Below, in pieces: positions 1 through 13,166 of a DNA stretch of 64,000 nucleotides; position 1 is the first letter of the stretch, and every line of letters starts with the position of its first letter. This DNA is from Rotaria socialis (Eukaryota > Rotifera > Eurotatoria > Philodinida > Philodinidae). The DNA lies in contig CAJNYU010003729.1 in assembly GCA_905331475.1 (NCBI GenBank), forward strand, positions 17,285 through 81,284, in the 5' to 3' direction. The notes below the pieces were generated by a model. That model ran no database searches, was not told the DNA's origin, and was given only the letters and a program-made list of their open reading frames with translations. Position numbers and translations under genes: made by a program.

Positions 1-641
1 TCTTCAACAGGTTTGTACTTTTTTCACAATCAATATTCAAATGAAATTTAATCGAAATTTTTTAAGGTTCTCATATAATTGATGGAATGTTCTCACAGCC
101 TATCGACAATAATAATACTCGTTTGATGTTACCAACAACGAATCAATATGATTCTTCTGCATGTCAAATAGTGTCCAATAATGATATGCTAAAACAAGAA
201 AATATTCCAATCTATCATCTACCTCGATCGAATTCGCAAGCATCGTCATATAATCCATCGGTGTCATCATTTGCCATGGATAATGATTCGTCTAATTCGC
301 AAGCATCTTCCAGTCCGTCATCAACAAGTCAACGATCGAAACAACAAAAAGATGAATTACAACATGTTCCATCGATGCGAACAAAAGCTCACGATGAACC
401 ACCTGATATAGTACGAAAGGAAAAAAAACGTGAACGAAATCGACAAGCAGCGCAAAAATGTCGCACAAGAAAGTTAACACGCATCGCTGAATTACAAAAA
501 CGCGTTACTGAATTACAAGGGAAAAATAAAGATTTATCAAGCATAGCCGATTGTCTTAAATCTGATATCACAAATTTAGAAAAGAAACTATGCGATCATC
601 ATAACCAAGGATGTGTATTAATGAATGGATCAATATTATAA
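1..641 (+). CDS. jun: Jun-like bZIP transcription factor, 3' part
   Basis: 3' end of a gene that begins outside the window. I see an exon end at 1-10, an intron at 11-66 (GT..AG, 56 nt) and a last exon at 67-641; the frame stays open across the junction, so the ATG at 87 is probably internal. Numbering from that ATG, the basic region is at residues 111-133, with NRQAAQKCR matching the bZIP N-x2-AA-x2-CR signature, and the leucine zipper is at about 136-168. After the zipper the protein ends HHNQGC then a short hydrophobic tail, as Jun proteins do (HVNSGC), and RKLTRI after the basic region also favours Jun over Fos. It would be a nuclear AP-1 subunit. The stretch before the basic region is Ser/Gln-rich and probably disordered. 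The family is sure; the Jun assignment is likely. Confidence 0.85.
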
Positions 642-3600
642 GTATTAAAAAAAAAGAAAGGAAATCTATTTTTCTTGTTTCATTTTCCTAGTTATGTAGC
701 TATCGAGTTCTTTTTTTTGTACTTGAGATTTTCATTAAACATATATATATATATATATATATGAATCCGTTTATATGACGATAGTGTTGTCATAATTTGT
801 TATCATATTTTTTTTAATGTATTATACAAATAGAGTATTTTCAAAGTATGCGTATATTTCTTACTAAACATCGAAAAAACTGTACACGCCATATTTTCAA
901 TGCGAATATAAATATATTGATTTTGATATACATCAACTTATTGATAATCGTCGTTGTACTCGACAATTCGATTTTTGAGAATTAATTCAATCTTACTGGC
1001 GCTGTCAAAATAATCATTATACAATTTTGATGAAAATATTAATATAGCCATAACCGGAAGACAGTTAATGTGTTGGTTTCTGCCACCGAGCATCGCGGGT
1101 GGATATGATTAATCAAGCACGCTAAAATATTTCATACATGGTCGAAGGCATCGTGACATATAGAACAAAAGTCATTGAGATTTGTTTGTTTATGTTCTTG
1201 GCAAAACCAAAATTTCCATTGCTAGATTTCATTAAAATTCAATTATTGGCGTTGTATTTAAGAGATCAAGTTAATGATAATGTAAACGAATGTAGTTCTA
1301 GATTCACATTGACATCAGACTTTTTATTCAGATTTTCCGGCGTTAAAATCGTCTGAGTCTGTCTGCACTCCGATACATCGATAAATAGATTCTTATAGAT
1401 AATCCGGGTCAACAGTACAAAAGAGTTTTCTAATTGATAGTTAAAAGATTTATGTTACAATGTTTGCTTGACTTCAAACATAAAAAAAAATTTATCAGCT
1501 GAAATCTTTGATAAGATTTGTTTCGAGCACGTAGGAATGAAGTTTATCGAGCTTTTTTTTAGAAAAAAAAATATAAACTTTGAAATATGTTCCTAGATAA
1601 GTAATATTTGGCATAAGTCCGACCGTATCGAGCCTGTCAAGGTCAAATAAGTATATTAGTTCGTCGTTTCGTTTTCATTTGAATAGCATGCGCACATTTA
1701 TACATGCTATTAATTGATTTTCTCATTCTCTTGAGAAATCAGATTTCTTATGGAATAATAACTAAGAATTACGTCATAAGTTCGTGTGCATGAATTCGAA
1801 CTATCACACTTGCATTTGTGTGTAACAAGGTAAACCGTGTCGACGGTACACAAGTGAGACCATGCCACCGTTCATCTAGGTCTAAGTTTCTTTCTTTTTG
1901 TTTTTTTGGTGTCAATAAATGCATTTTAATTTTGGTAGATATTAGGAATCATTTTGTGATTTACGAGTCTCATTAAACCTATTTTTTCAATCGCTTTCTT
2001 TACATCGTTCGTTACTCAGCAGTAATAACTATTTCCTTGACATTTCTATGCCCTTCATATTTTGTCAATATTGAACGTTTTGTAAAGGAAGATTATATGA
2101 TTGAATGTTTTATTATTTATCTTTCTTGTCTAATATACATACAATCATAAAACCTCTATATCGAGATTAGACAAATAGTAAATTACCGTTGCATTCTTGC
2201 CTCATATGCATAAAGAAAGAAAGAAAAAAGTTGAATCAGACAAAACGAGTAGCTATACAATCCATAGATTCTTGTTCGATAAAATTTATTTGTGTTCTCA
2301 ACGATAAATTTAAAATAGAAAACATCACTTAAAATGTCCTTCGAATCTAAAGAACAAAATCGATTCTAGATTCAAAATATTGTTGGCAATCCACTTTGCA
2401 TTGAGCACTACTAAGATACACTAATATTATTATCGAAACAAACTATAAGTAAAATTTCTGACAATTTGATTTCGAACATTTCATCAACAGCACATATTGA
2501 TTTGACTCTTCATCATCTGTCGCCAGTAGATAATAAAAGCATTTTAGGTTACTATTTAAACTCATGCAATTCTTTCTTTTTGTTGCTTGTATATATTTGA
2601 CTTCAGATGAACCTTTCTCGATCCTCCTGATGCTATGACTGCAATCATCTGTATAGCTGAATGAACTCTTGAGTGACCTTCAAATTAATTTCAATGCGTA
2701 AGAACATATCGCAAGACAAATCACTAGCACCATATGTGTTCGAATCAAAGTTACTACACTTCAATTTCGAACGTGCGCACATATTGTTGTCCAGTCTACA
2801 TATGGCAATAAATGATCTCGTGAGAAACAAACCAATAAAATATGTTTAATTAGCTGCTGCTCATTGCTTATTAATATCGTGCAGTTCGTTGTATTCTCTG
2901 GTCATCGTACTTACATTGGAATTCTCTATTTGATTGATCAGAATCATTCATTCATTCATTCATCATCAAACAGTAAGTTTTACTTATCGTATTATTGCAT
3001 GTGCATTGATGAAATCAATGATATGAGATGAAATACGAGCAGCTTGATCACAAATGACTAGTTGCATTATTGATTATATCAATGAACACTTCTGTTTCTG
3101 ACGGCATTTTGCTTTCAATTTATTTCCGATCCTTCTTGAGACGTTTTGGTATAAAAATAAATCTATTGTTTAACTGTTCAATTCAGTCAAAACGAACGAG
3201 TTAGTTATTTTTTCATCATCACCATCGTATTTTATACAAACGTTAATGTTCAATGTTATATGAATAATTCAAGTAAGTTATTTTCAAGTGTTCTTTCTAA
3301 GTATAATATTATAAGTGAAAAGAAAAAATATCGAATCATCTGACGCCTCGAGAAAAAATTTTATCTGTCTGATTTTCTTTTGTAGAAACATCATAAAAAG
3401 AAGGCGAAACCTTGAATCAATACCAACTGCATGTAATTTTTTGCTACTGACAAGAATTATATCAATCGAGAAAAAGAAAAGATCATCTATGGAAGATCTC
3501 TTTTTCTCGTCAACATTTTGAAGGCTCAAGTCTTCTATTATATAATCGTAGTTGAGGAAAATATTGTGAATTTTCCTCATTAACTCTTATTAAAAATATG

Positions 3601-5519
3601 GCATTTATACCATCATTTCGATTACGTTCACTTGGCTTTGCTAATTGTAAGTAATTAAATAAACTATTCATTGTATGCGTAGGAGAAGAAAAGAAAAATT
3701 TGCTTAATAGACTTTGATGACACAATTCTTTATACTTTGTTTAAATATATTCGTGTGAACCTAATATAGTAAAAAGAAGCTCGATTACATTGACAGAAGA
3801 AAAATAAGAACCTACTTGAGCTGATCCTACACGTATATTTACATACGAGATTAAATTAATTAGACTCGTACTGCTAGTCAAAGAACTGGTACTTATTATG
3901 ACTAATATTGTCATTCAATATGCATACAATGTCATTTATATGCATATAAATCTAGTGAACGAATATATGCGCCATCATCACTTTTACATTTGACGAACCG
4001 TTTGACGCACTTCAACAATCATTGAAAATGAACAGTAGCTAAAAACAACATACTCGTTTTTTTGCGTTCTCGTTCTTGCATTCTCTTAATATACATCAAT
4101 GAATCAATGCGCACGACTATGATGGTGTAATTTCGTTTCATGTCGAAAGGTCTGTTCAATCACACGCGTGTCTCTTCTTTTATTTCGTTAGAATTCAAAT
4201 TATAAAATATGTATAACGCTATTTCTTCATACTCAATTTCAATTTATATATAAATTTTCTTTCCGTACATATTATGGTGAGGTCCTCCCACACCCTCTCA
4301 GATCGACTCCTACGAAATGAGCCTTTACTTTATAGATCAACACGTTCACACAGCCTATGTGCGCGTAATCTTTTGTTGATAAACAGATCAATCAATGAAA
4401 GGACACCCGTTCGGATTTCTTTCCTTTTTTCTCGAAATTTTTTTTTTTTTTTTTTATGTGCAAAGACATTCGTCGTCTTTGAAATAATGGTTAGTTTAAA
4501 CTGTTCTAAAGTAATGTATTAACATAGATCAATATGCGGTTATGCAGAAAAAGAAATAAAACATCTTTCACGATTTATCTTCATGCGACATCGATGAGTG
4601 CGCGCGTTCAAAAAAACATATAGATCGTATAGTCAATTGATGAAACTTGCATATGTATGTCATGTCTCGTCCGAAACCAACAAACATTATGATTATCGAA
4701 TGTTTCTCTTTGTTGATTTTTTTTATCTTGACGAGACAGATGTGCATAAAACGTCATAATGAAAATCGAACATCTTCCTTTGTTAATGCATGTCAAAAAG
4801 GGAGAGAAGAGAAATATATATATATATATATATAATATAGTAGGTATTTATTGTCATCATCGATATCACTTTTTTTTTCTACCTACTCCAGATACATTTC
4901 TTTTGTTTTCAATCTTTTCCACATATCCTATCTATAAACTATCCATGGTTGATTGTCTTTCATGGCATAGTTGCTATGGACATATACGTTCATCTAAACT
5001 CTATTCAAAAGAAAAGCGACTTACGCCAAAAAAATATGCTGATCAACAATACTCTATACCAAAACAAATTTCGAGCAATATCAATACGAAAAGTAAGCAT
5101 AGATAGGATTAATTTTACATCAGTAAAACCAATTGTAATTGATTGAAATTCTTGCAATGTTTAACTCATAGCTATACAATCGTCCGGAAGTATATACACA
5201 TAGAGTATGTATATTTGTACGGTCTTGATCGATAGTAACAACAACAACAATGACAACACTAGCCTTCGTTTACAGACGAACGAAAGAGAGGTTGATCCGA
5301 TTTAATCAATTCGGTTGATCATCTCTTGTCGTTCTCCTTGCCCGCCCGATCTCTGTAATTATTTTTTTCCTCCTTTTCGGGAAGATTAATACTGTACGTA
5401 GAGGGGAAAAGAAAAAGACGAGAAGCTTAGCATCATGTCATTATTTTAAACTTTAACTTGTCTTTTGTCGTCTTGGGGTACATTAATAAGTAGTGAGTCG
5501 AATAGTTGTCAACACATCA
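642..5519. other. intergenic, no gene seen
   Basis: AT-rich spacer of 4.9 kb between the bZIP gene and the PDZ gene. It contains a (TA)n run near 740-762 and another near 4816-4834, and long poly-T and poly-A runs. Short open frames here have no recognisable domain, no consistent exon borders and low-complexity composition. I saw no tRNA-like or snRNA-like sequence by eye. Confidence 0.6.
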
Positions 5520-8500
5520 ATGGGAAGCATTGAACAAGATTCGTATAGTTATTATCGTTTACATGAAAAGATTGCACTTGTTTCTTTATTAAAAAGAGAA
5601 ATGAGAAAACGCACAATACCGAATAGCGTTTCTGGTAGTCATTTAATTCACTATTGAGCTTTTTTAATTTTCTTCTTGTTATCATTCTAGGCAATTTCAG
5701 TTGTATAAGTAGTGATGAGCATTCATCCAAGAAACAACTTAATACCAATAATAATAATAATGCATCATCATCATCATCATCATCATCATCACCAACAGCA
5801 GATGAACATAATTCATTACTTCAGTTTCATATGATTAATGTGAGCCGTGAACGCAATCTTCATTTAAGCACAAATTCAAATGATAAGCGCTTAATCATTT
5901 TTTATAATATTGCAAATGGATTATATAAAATGGGCCTTCGAAATGGTGAGCTATTCGATTCTATGTCTTTCTTTTCTTTTGTTTAAATGCAATCCATAGA
6001 AATTTCGTAGCTTTATTATTATGTTTTGTTTCTTGTCTTCTAAATTACATTTCCAAATAATCAGTTTTGACTTATCAATAACGGTTAAAGCAAGGCATGT
6101 TGTTAGATCAATTAAGTCCTAGTACGCAGGTTTCATAACAAAGTATTTTTGCTCTCCATATGAATACACTTGCATCGTCATCGAACCATGAAGATATAAC
6201 TGAACATAGGCGTACATGGTCTATACCGTATCAAGATATATATATATATCTACATCTACATTGTTAGGTATTATAACTAGATAAATTCAATGTAAAATAG
6301 AGCAAAAAGAAAAAATAATGAGTACTTCCAATATTTCATAATCTTGATCGACGTATTGATTGTCTATGGTTTCAAAAAATAGTTCTATTAAATAATAATT
6401 ATTCTGGTTATTCCATTGAATTCATGAAAAATCAATAAACAAAGATTAATTCTCAAGGATAAAACACACATATATGAACGTATTCGCGTTTTCTTTTAAA
6501 TGGATTATCACATTATGTACGTGTTTGATCCCGATCATGACTGAAGCAAACAAAGTGTCTAATTGAAATACAAGTCAAATAATCATTTCATCGAAAGCTT
6601 TGGATTTAATGATTCAGTCAAATATTAACTATTCATCGTACGCCAGGTAAGAGAAAATATATCTTACTATTACAAATAGATTTAGATAGAAGAGAGTAAA
6701 TTGCTTTGAATCCCGAAAAAGTCGTTTGGGCGACGATATAAAAATTCTTTTGTACATTTTTTATGATAGAAATTTATCTAATGTGAAACTTTAAAAGACA
6801 TTCTTATGAGCGTGGGAGATGTTTTTTTGTTGACATAAGGAAAATTGTCTTAATTATATCGTTCGAAAAAAAAACAACTGAATGAGATCTTAATCCCTTT
6901 CATCATAATTTCAACTAATTGCTTTGTAAACAACATCGATTTGTTTTGATTTCGATTCTATTGATTCTATCGGCGGTGAAAACAATGAGTTATGCAAACA
7001 GGGTTACGAGTGAGCATCGATAAAACAAATCATCCATTAACATTCGTCTATGAAATTCATTGGCCGATATAGTAGTGAAAAATTCAGAAAATAAAAATCC
7101 CTGAAATAGCTATTAGAACAATTCTTGCAAAATTAACATGTGAAACACAGTGCAGCCGATGTTGCTAGCCAAGGAAAGATTTTTCATTCCATGAATTTTG
7201 AGACACACTTTGTTTTACTTAATCCTAGAGAAATGCCATAAACAAATAGGTCAAATATTATAACGAGAGTTCATCGATTGTCTATCAAACAATGTCTGTC
7301 TCGATCAGAGTATACGGGGGAGAGACAGAGTTCACATGTTGATCCTTATTTTTTAACGACGCTTTTAGATTGTATTTCACCAAGAAAAAAAACAGAAAAT
7401 GGATTTTATTCTAGGTTACTTTGTCCTGAATAGGATTCAGACGAATCATCAAGGTGGCGATTGAATAATCATGAAATTAATGTTCATACAATCTATTACA
7501 ACTGAACATCGACTTCGATTGTATATTGCTTTGGAACTATCAAAACTATATCACTACGTGTTGTTCATAATTAAAAGAGAAAAATCAATAGAAGATAAAT
7601 TTAATCAAGTATTTACCAATGGCGTTCATTTAAGAAGATATGGAATCATTGAATCGTAAAATAAAACATAATAAACATTCAACAAGTATTGAAAGTATAG
7701 AGAAGAGTTGGCGTTCCTGCCTAGCGGTAGATACAATCGCTTGTTATCTTCGCTACAATCAATACTAGCCGCCGCATTGAATAGAAGGTCGATCTGATGC
7801 AATATTCTTGTGTTCAATAGATTGAGCTCCTTGTGTATAGTAAATAGTTGTAAGAGCAGGCAGATGTTGCAGCGTAAACACAATGCTATCGAATATTTGA
7901 TAGGAGACAAGAAGAAATTGTTAATGACTGATGCAGGGTCACTCTATGACTGCTGCTACGAAGGTTTACGTAAAGTATCGTGGGGATGTGTGTCACGTAA
8001 TGTAATTATGCGACCATGACCGTTTTCTAGGAATTGTATGATTGACGACACGATATATAGTTTGTTAGTACGCGCATTTTTAATGTGCAAACAATGATAT
8101 TAGTTCGATGGGAAAGATTTAGATGAGTATATTTTACGTAGAAAGAAAGTCATTTCATAAATTAATCTTCTATACTTCTCACGATAAGATAGAGTTTACC
8201 GTTCGAATGTATGTAATGGTATTGTTAGAAATTCAGACATTGAAGACTCGACCTTTTCTTTCTTTTTTGACGGATCTCTCATTTTTCTACTGTTACAATA
8301 AACACTAAGCATATTCTATAAATGAGAGATTTCGATGTGTTTCTTTTTGGCAATAGCGATATTTTATTATGTACGTTTTTCTTGTCATTCATCCTTTTTA
8401 ATTTTCAGGAGATGTTTTAATATTCCTCAACGAACTGAATATTCTTAAGCCGCCAGTTGCATTAACAATCGATCGTGTTAAAGCGGAATTTACTAGTCTA

Positions 8501-11500
8501 CGTCGACAGAGTAAAATAATACAAATTGGCGTCTGCCGTAGTTCAGATCGATCCTTGTTTAATAATACAACAGTAAAACATTTAGGTGCATTAGCATTTG
8601 ATGAATTCAAGAATCTATCCTATACGGAAGAACTTAATGAAAATCAAAAACCATCACCAACTGTTGAAACAAAAAAGCGTGTACATTTATTTTCAAACAA
8701 AAAGAAAACATTATCAAGTAGCAAACGAAATTCAGCGTCGAATAGAGATAGTGGATTTACTGAAACAGACGGTAACTATATATATACAGGCACTAATCAG
8801 AAAAGCATTTTTCAACGATATAAATTTATTCGTTTTGATTAGATCCTAGTATTATCTCATATTCTAATAAGAATCAAAGTAAAACATCAGCAGAACTCAG
8901 CGAAGAAGATGATTCATTGGCTACACTAAAATCATTAGATTCATCTCAACAATCTATCAAAAAGAAAACAAGTTCACCTGCCGATCAAATGAATGTTCCA
9001 TCAAGCAAATCATCGGGTGGAATGTAAGTAGACGAAACTCTCTGTCGAAAGGTGTGAACATGAAGTGACAAGTCTTGATCTTTACTGAAATAGAATTTTT
9101 TTGATCATCGTGAGTTTTTGATTGACTTTGAGACCCTTCTAAAAGATAGTCATAATACATCGGAGGGATATTTTTCAGTGCAAGCATGAGGCCAGCTACG
9201 CGAACATGATGGTTAACCGTTGCGTATAGTTCTAGATGTTGATGGAAAATAACTACGTAACATGCAAGTATGCACAAGAGACACAGATGAGTAAAACAGC
9301 TGCTGCTAAATGTTGTCATAACATTTGTACTTAATATTCGCCACAATAGTGAGAATTGAGGACGATGATGATATGTGCGTGTATACGTGAAGTGTTGTCA
9401 AGACAGTTTCACACTTATTTGAACAGTATTCGATCTGTATATTGTTTTTTACATACACTCACAAACAAAATTAATAGGGTAGGTGAGAAAATTCAATAGA
9501 ATTTTATTACCATGCTCTGGTCATCGTTTTGTATTTGCAAGTTATTTAAAAGTAACTTGGAAAAAAATTGGATTTTATTATGAACACTAGTCCTCAATGA
9601 GTTAAGCCACCCCAAGTGTACCTAACTTAAGTAAAGTACGTGCCTAGCAGTAGTATCACGAACTTGAGAAAAACGTAAGAGTGTATGAGATGAAGTCGGT
9701 GATATTAATACTTTTAAAATCTTCTCGTATACATAGAACTCAATTTTTATATGATTAATAAGTTCGACAACATTCTCTTTAGCTCACCACATCAATTATT
9801 TACTAAATTCCGTCAATCTCAACGTAGTTTAGCGACTCAAGTCATAACTGATGCCTGTTTCATATATCGTCGTCAAACAGTAAAGAAACCAACTTCCGAT
9901 GCTATGATTCTTCGTGGCCGTGAAATAGCCTATCAAGCAGCTAATTCCCCTACCATACCATCGTCGGTGCCAAGCTATACTCATGATCAAATTCGAGAAC
10001 TTTATGGAGAAGTCGATAAAAAAACTCGTCGACTACAAGAACATGAATATATTTTGCATACACCAATGATCGATGCATGGCATGAAAAATCTCCATGGAT
10101 TTCATCCTTCCCTGTTAAAAATCAACTTACCGAAGAATGTCCATTACCTAAATTTCATCCCGATAAACTCCAACAAACAAAACGTATGTCGAGCTATTTA
10201 TCAACAGGTCTAAGTAATCCACGAATAAAACCAATTAAAACTATTGATCTTAAGCATGATCAAGGTTACGTTCGAGGAAGTTTTCGTACATCAATTGCTG
10301 ATCGTACAACGATTAGCCCATCACCAATTTTACTTGATATTAATTTCGATTTTAATAAACTATCCTCAAGTACAGATGACCAGTCGAGTGTCTTTGAAAA
10401 TACTCAACAGGGAATATCATGCATTTCAAATAATGATTCGACTGAAAAATATACAGAAATAACCAATAACATTCCATCATCGTCAATGATGTCAGATCAA
10501 AGTTCATCAACAAAAAATTTCAATGAACAATCAATAATCTCGTCGAATAAAGTATGTTTAACGAACTATTCGGTACTCATAGATATGGATGTGGAACTAG
10601 TTGAAATCAAAATCTTCGACTTTTCTTATAAACAACTGTAGCGGGAAAAACAAGATTTTAACTTGCCTTAGAAGAGATCAAAAATTTTGAGTTCCCCGAA
10701 AAAGACTATTTTAAATAGTTCTTGAATTTTAATAGTCAATGGTACATTTGTAAGAGTATCAAGGCGAGATTTCACAGATGTTTCAATCGTATCTTGTCTC
10801 CTAAATCGTAGCGTTCCGTTTAAAGTTGTGGTTCTTTTCTCGTGAACTGTAGACATAATCTCGAGGACAAAGTCTACTGTACGACAAATATAAAACATAA
10901 TGTTTTCAAACATCATTAGCTTCATTGTCGTCTACAAGTTAATTTTCTTTCTAGACAAGTTCAACAACATCTAAGCTCGCATTATCACAAGCGAAGACTT
11001 GTGAAACTATGGAAATGGATAGTTTAATTGATATTGATGACGAAACAACAATTTCTTACAATACAGCTGAAGAATCTCGTTTGGAAACTGATCCTGACTC
11101 ATTGTTTTCAATTAAAAATAATCAAAACGCAAAAAGTCATCATCAATCCATGGATACAGATTCATTAAGTAGACATAATGATTTTCTATATTCTATGAAA
11201 TCACCAGCCAATAGTTTCTATGATGCATTAACAGCGTCTATTCAAACAAATAATCAACATATATTCAACAATACTTATCTAGAACCAATAGAAATGCTCA
11301 ATCATCAAGAGAATCTTTATGAAAATCAACCATCATCAACGATCGATATTGATAATTTGATAATGAAAGGTAGAGATAGAAATAAAAATTCAGCGATTGA
11401 TAATCTTATTAAAATAATCCATGATATCAGCGAAAGACAATCATGTGTTAATGATACACCTGTTGTCTATAATTCTCGAAAATTACAAATTGAAGAAGAA

Positions 11501-12349
11501 TCAAAAACTAATGAGAACCTTCTTTTAACTGAAATCTCTCTCAAGAATCCTACAGATAATCAAAACCAACCATTAATACTTCATAATATAGATGAGGTAA
11601 TCGATCAAACATTACGAAGTCAATCTCAAGAATCAACTTCAAAAAAATTCGATGAAATCAATAATTTAGAAGCTATTCCTGATGATATTCAACCATTAAT
11701 TAAAATATCTCCTGAACCCGAACAATATTTAAATACAGTAGAATCGAACATTTCACCTATAGACGATCTATCTCCAATATTTAACAGATCTATTTTAACA
11801 AATCAGAATGATAACGATGATTCATTTATTATTGAAGAAAATCGATCTTATGAAATAACGAATGATGCTGATGAAGATTTTGAAAGTTTATATCAACGTT
11901 ATTTAACTAATCTTGAACAATATCAATCAATGATGCAACAAATTAATGAATATGAACAAAAAGAAAAATTACTAACGCCCATAACCGAAGAATCAAAATT
12001 GTTGATTGATCTTGACATGAACGATAAAGATTTAAAACCAAATGATATCGAACAATTTTGTTTTGCAATAAATGTAAAACGCCAATCAAATCATATTGGT
12101 CATTATGGTTTTGAATTAGGAGAAACATCCGATGGAAAAATAATTGTTTCTTCAATTATTGATTCATATTATTGTCCAGATTTAAATATCGACGATGAAA
12201 TTATCGGTATAAATAATACTTTTACATTTACAACACTTGAACAATATTATTTATTATTTCATTCTTTATGGTATAAACCATGTGAATATGTACAAATATT
12301 TATTAATAAATCAAGCAATATTTCCATCATAAAAGGTACATACAAATAG
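5520..12349 (+). CDS. protein with two PDZ-like domains, six exons
   Basis: Exons 5520-5634, 5691-5945, 8409-8771, 8843-9023, 9783-10551 and 10955-12349. All junctions are GT..AG with matching phases (1,1,1,2,0), giving about 1,025 residues. A PDZ-like fold is readable at about 83-168, where GLYKMGLRNGDVLIFLN matches the second half of a PDZ domain, and a second at about 926-1015 (GHYGFELG at the carboxylate-binding loop, later LNIDDEIIGINN). The region between is long, polar and Ser/Asn/Asp-rich, with no enzyme motif. PDZ proteins usually act as cytoplasmic or junctional scaffolds; the partner is unknown. The intron between exons 2 and 3 splits PDZ1 and is 2.46 kb, unusually long for this window. 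The start ATG at 5520 is the first in-frame ATG of an exon that splices cleanly. An alternative 3' end is possible: donor at 12336, then an in-frame exon 12814-12876. Confidence 0.75.
5763..5792 (+). repeat. (CAT)n / poly-Ser microsatellite
   Basis: Trinucleotide run inside exon 2 of the PDZ gene, read as a poly-Ser tract directly after a poly-Asn tract. Likely length-variable and structurally neutral, because it lies before PDZ1. Confidence 0.8.
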
Positions 12350-13074
12350 AGAAGATTAAAGTTAATCGAAGGAAACATCTCATTCGAAAACTATCCTAAC
12401 GATATGAATTTCGAATAGATTCCGTAATTGAAAACGAATTTATTTCTAAGATTAGAATTTTCTCGAATATGTTTTTCTTCTTCTCCTTAGAATCAAGATC
12501 TAGAGGAGACATAGGGAAAAAGTCAAAGTTGACATTTTGCTCAGATAGATCTTCTCTTATGTTAAAAATAAATTATGAGTAAGAAAAATAATTACTTTGG
12601 CTGTAGAGCTCTATTTATAGATCTTGTCTATGGAATGGCAAGTTTACATTGACTAATTCCCCTCGATTCTATTTCATAGAGCAAGAAGAAAAATCATTTT
12701 TCTGTTTTCATCTAAATGCAAGATAAAAGAATTGTATTGTATTCTCATACATAAAGCGATTTTTTAATTCGATTCCAATAATACTCTATTCATATATGGA
12801 TGTTTATATTTAGATTCCGAGTCGATGTCGTTTCAATCAAGTTCTCTCTCATGGTCATTATCGATACCAGAATCAGGTAAAATAAATGCGGTTTCTTTTT
12901 TTATTACTAATAGACATTTCATTGACACCAGACTAAAGCAAGTTACTTTTAATAGAACCGCAGAATACTATGTGATCGTATTCACATTTGTACATTCTAA
13001 TGAGTTATTAAATATTCTATTTTGCATATCCCTATCCCTATTTCTTTCTTCTTTTTTTTTGCGTAACTTATCCA

Positions 13075-13105
13075 TATAAAAAGCGGCTGCATAGAAATTC
13101 AGTAG
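13075..13105 (+). promoter_or_regulatory. TATA box and initiator of IF1
   Basis: TATAAAAAG at 13075-13083, followed about 25 nt later by TCAGTAG (13099-13105), an initiator-like sequence. The spacing is that of a canonical Pol II core promoter, and the IF1 ATG is 62 nt downstream of the initiator. Inferred from sequence only. Confidence 0.5.
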
Positions 13106-13166
13106 ATTTTCTTCTCACATTCGTAATATCGATTCGAGAAAGTTAAACGTGAAAAAGAAAAGTAAT

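Noticed and set aside
7471..8019. Open frames within the 2.46-kb PDZ-gene intron
   Set aside because: No motifs; composition matches non-coding AT-rich DNA.
13084..13094. Possible tiny last exon of the PDZ gene (three codons and a stop)
   Set aside because: The acceptor is weak and coincides with the IF1 TATA box.
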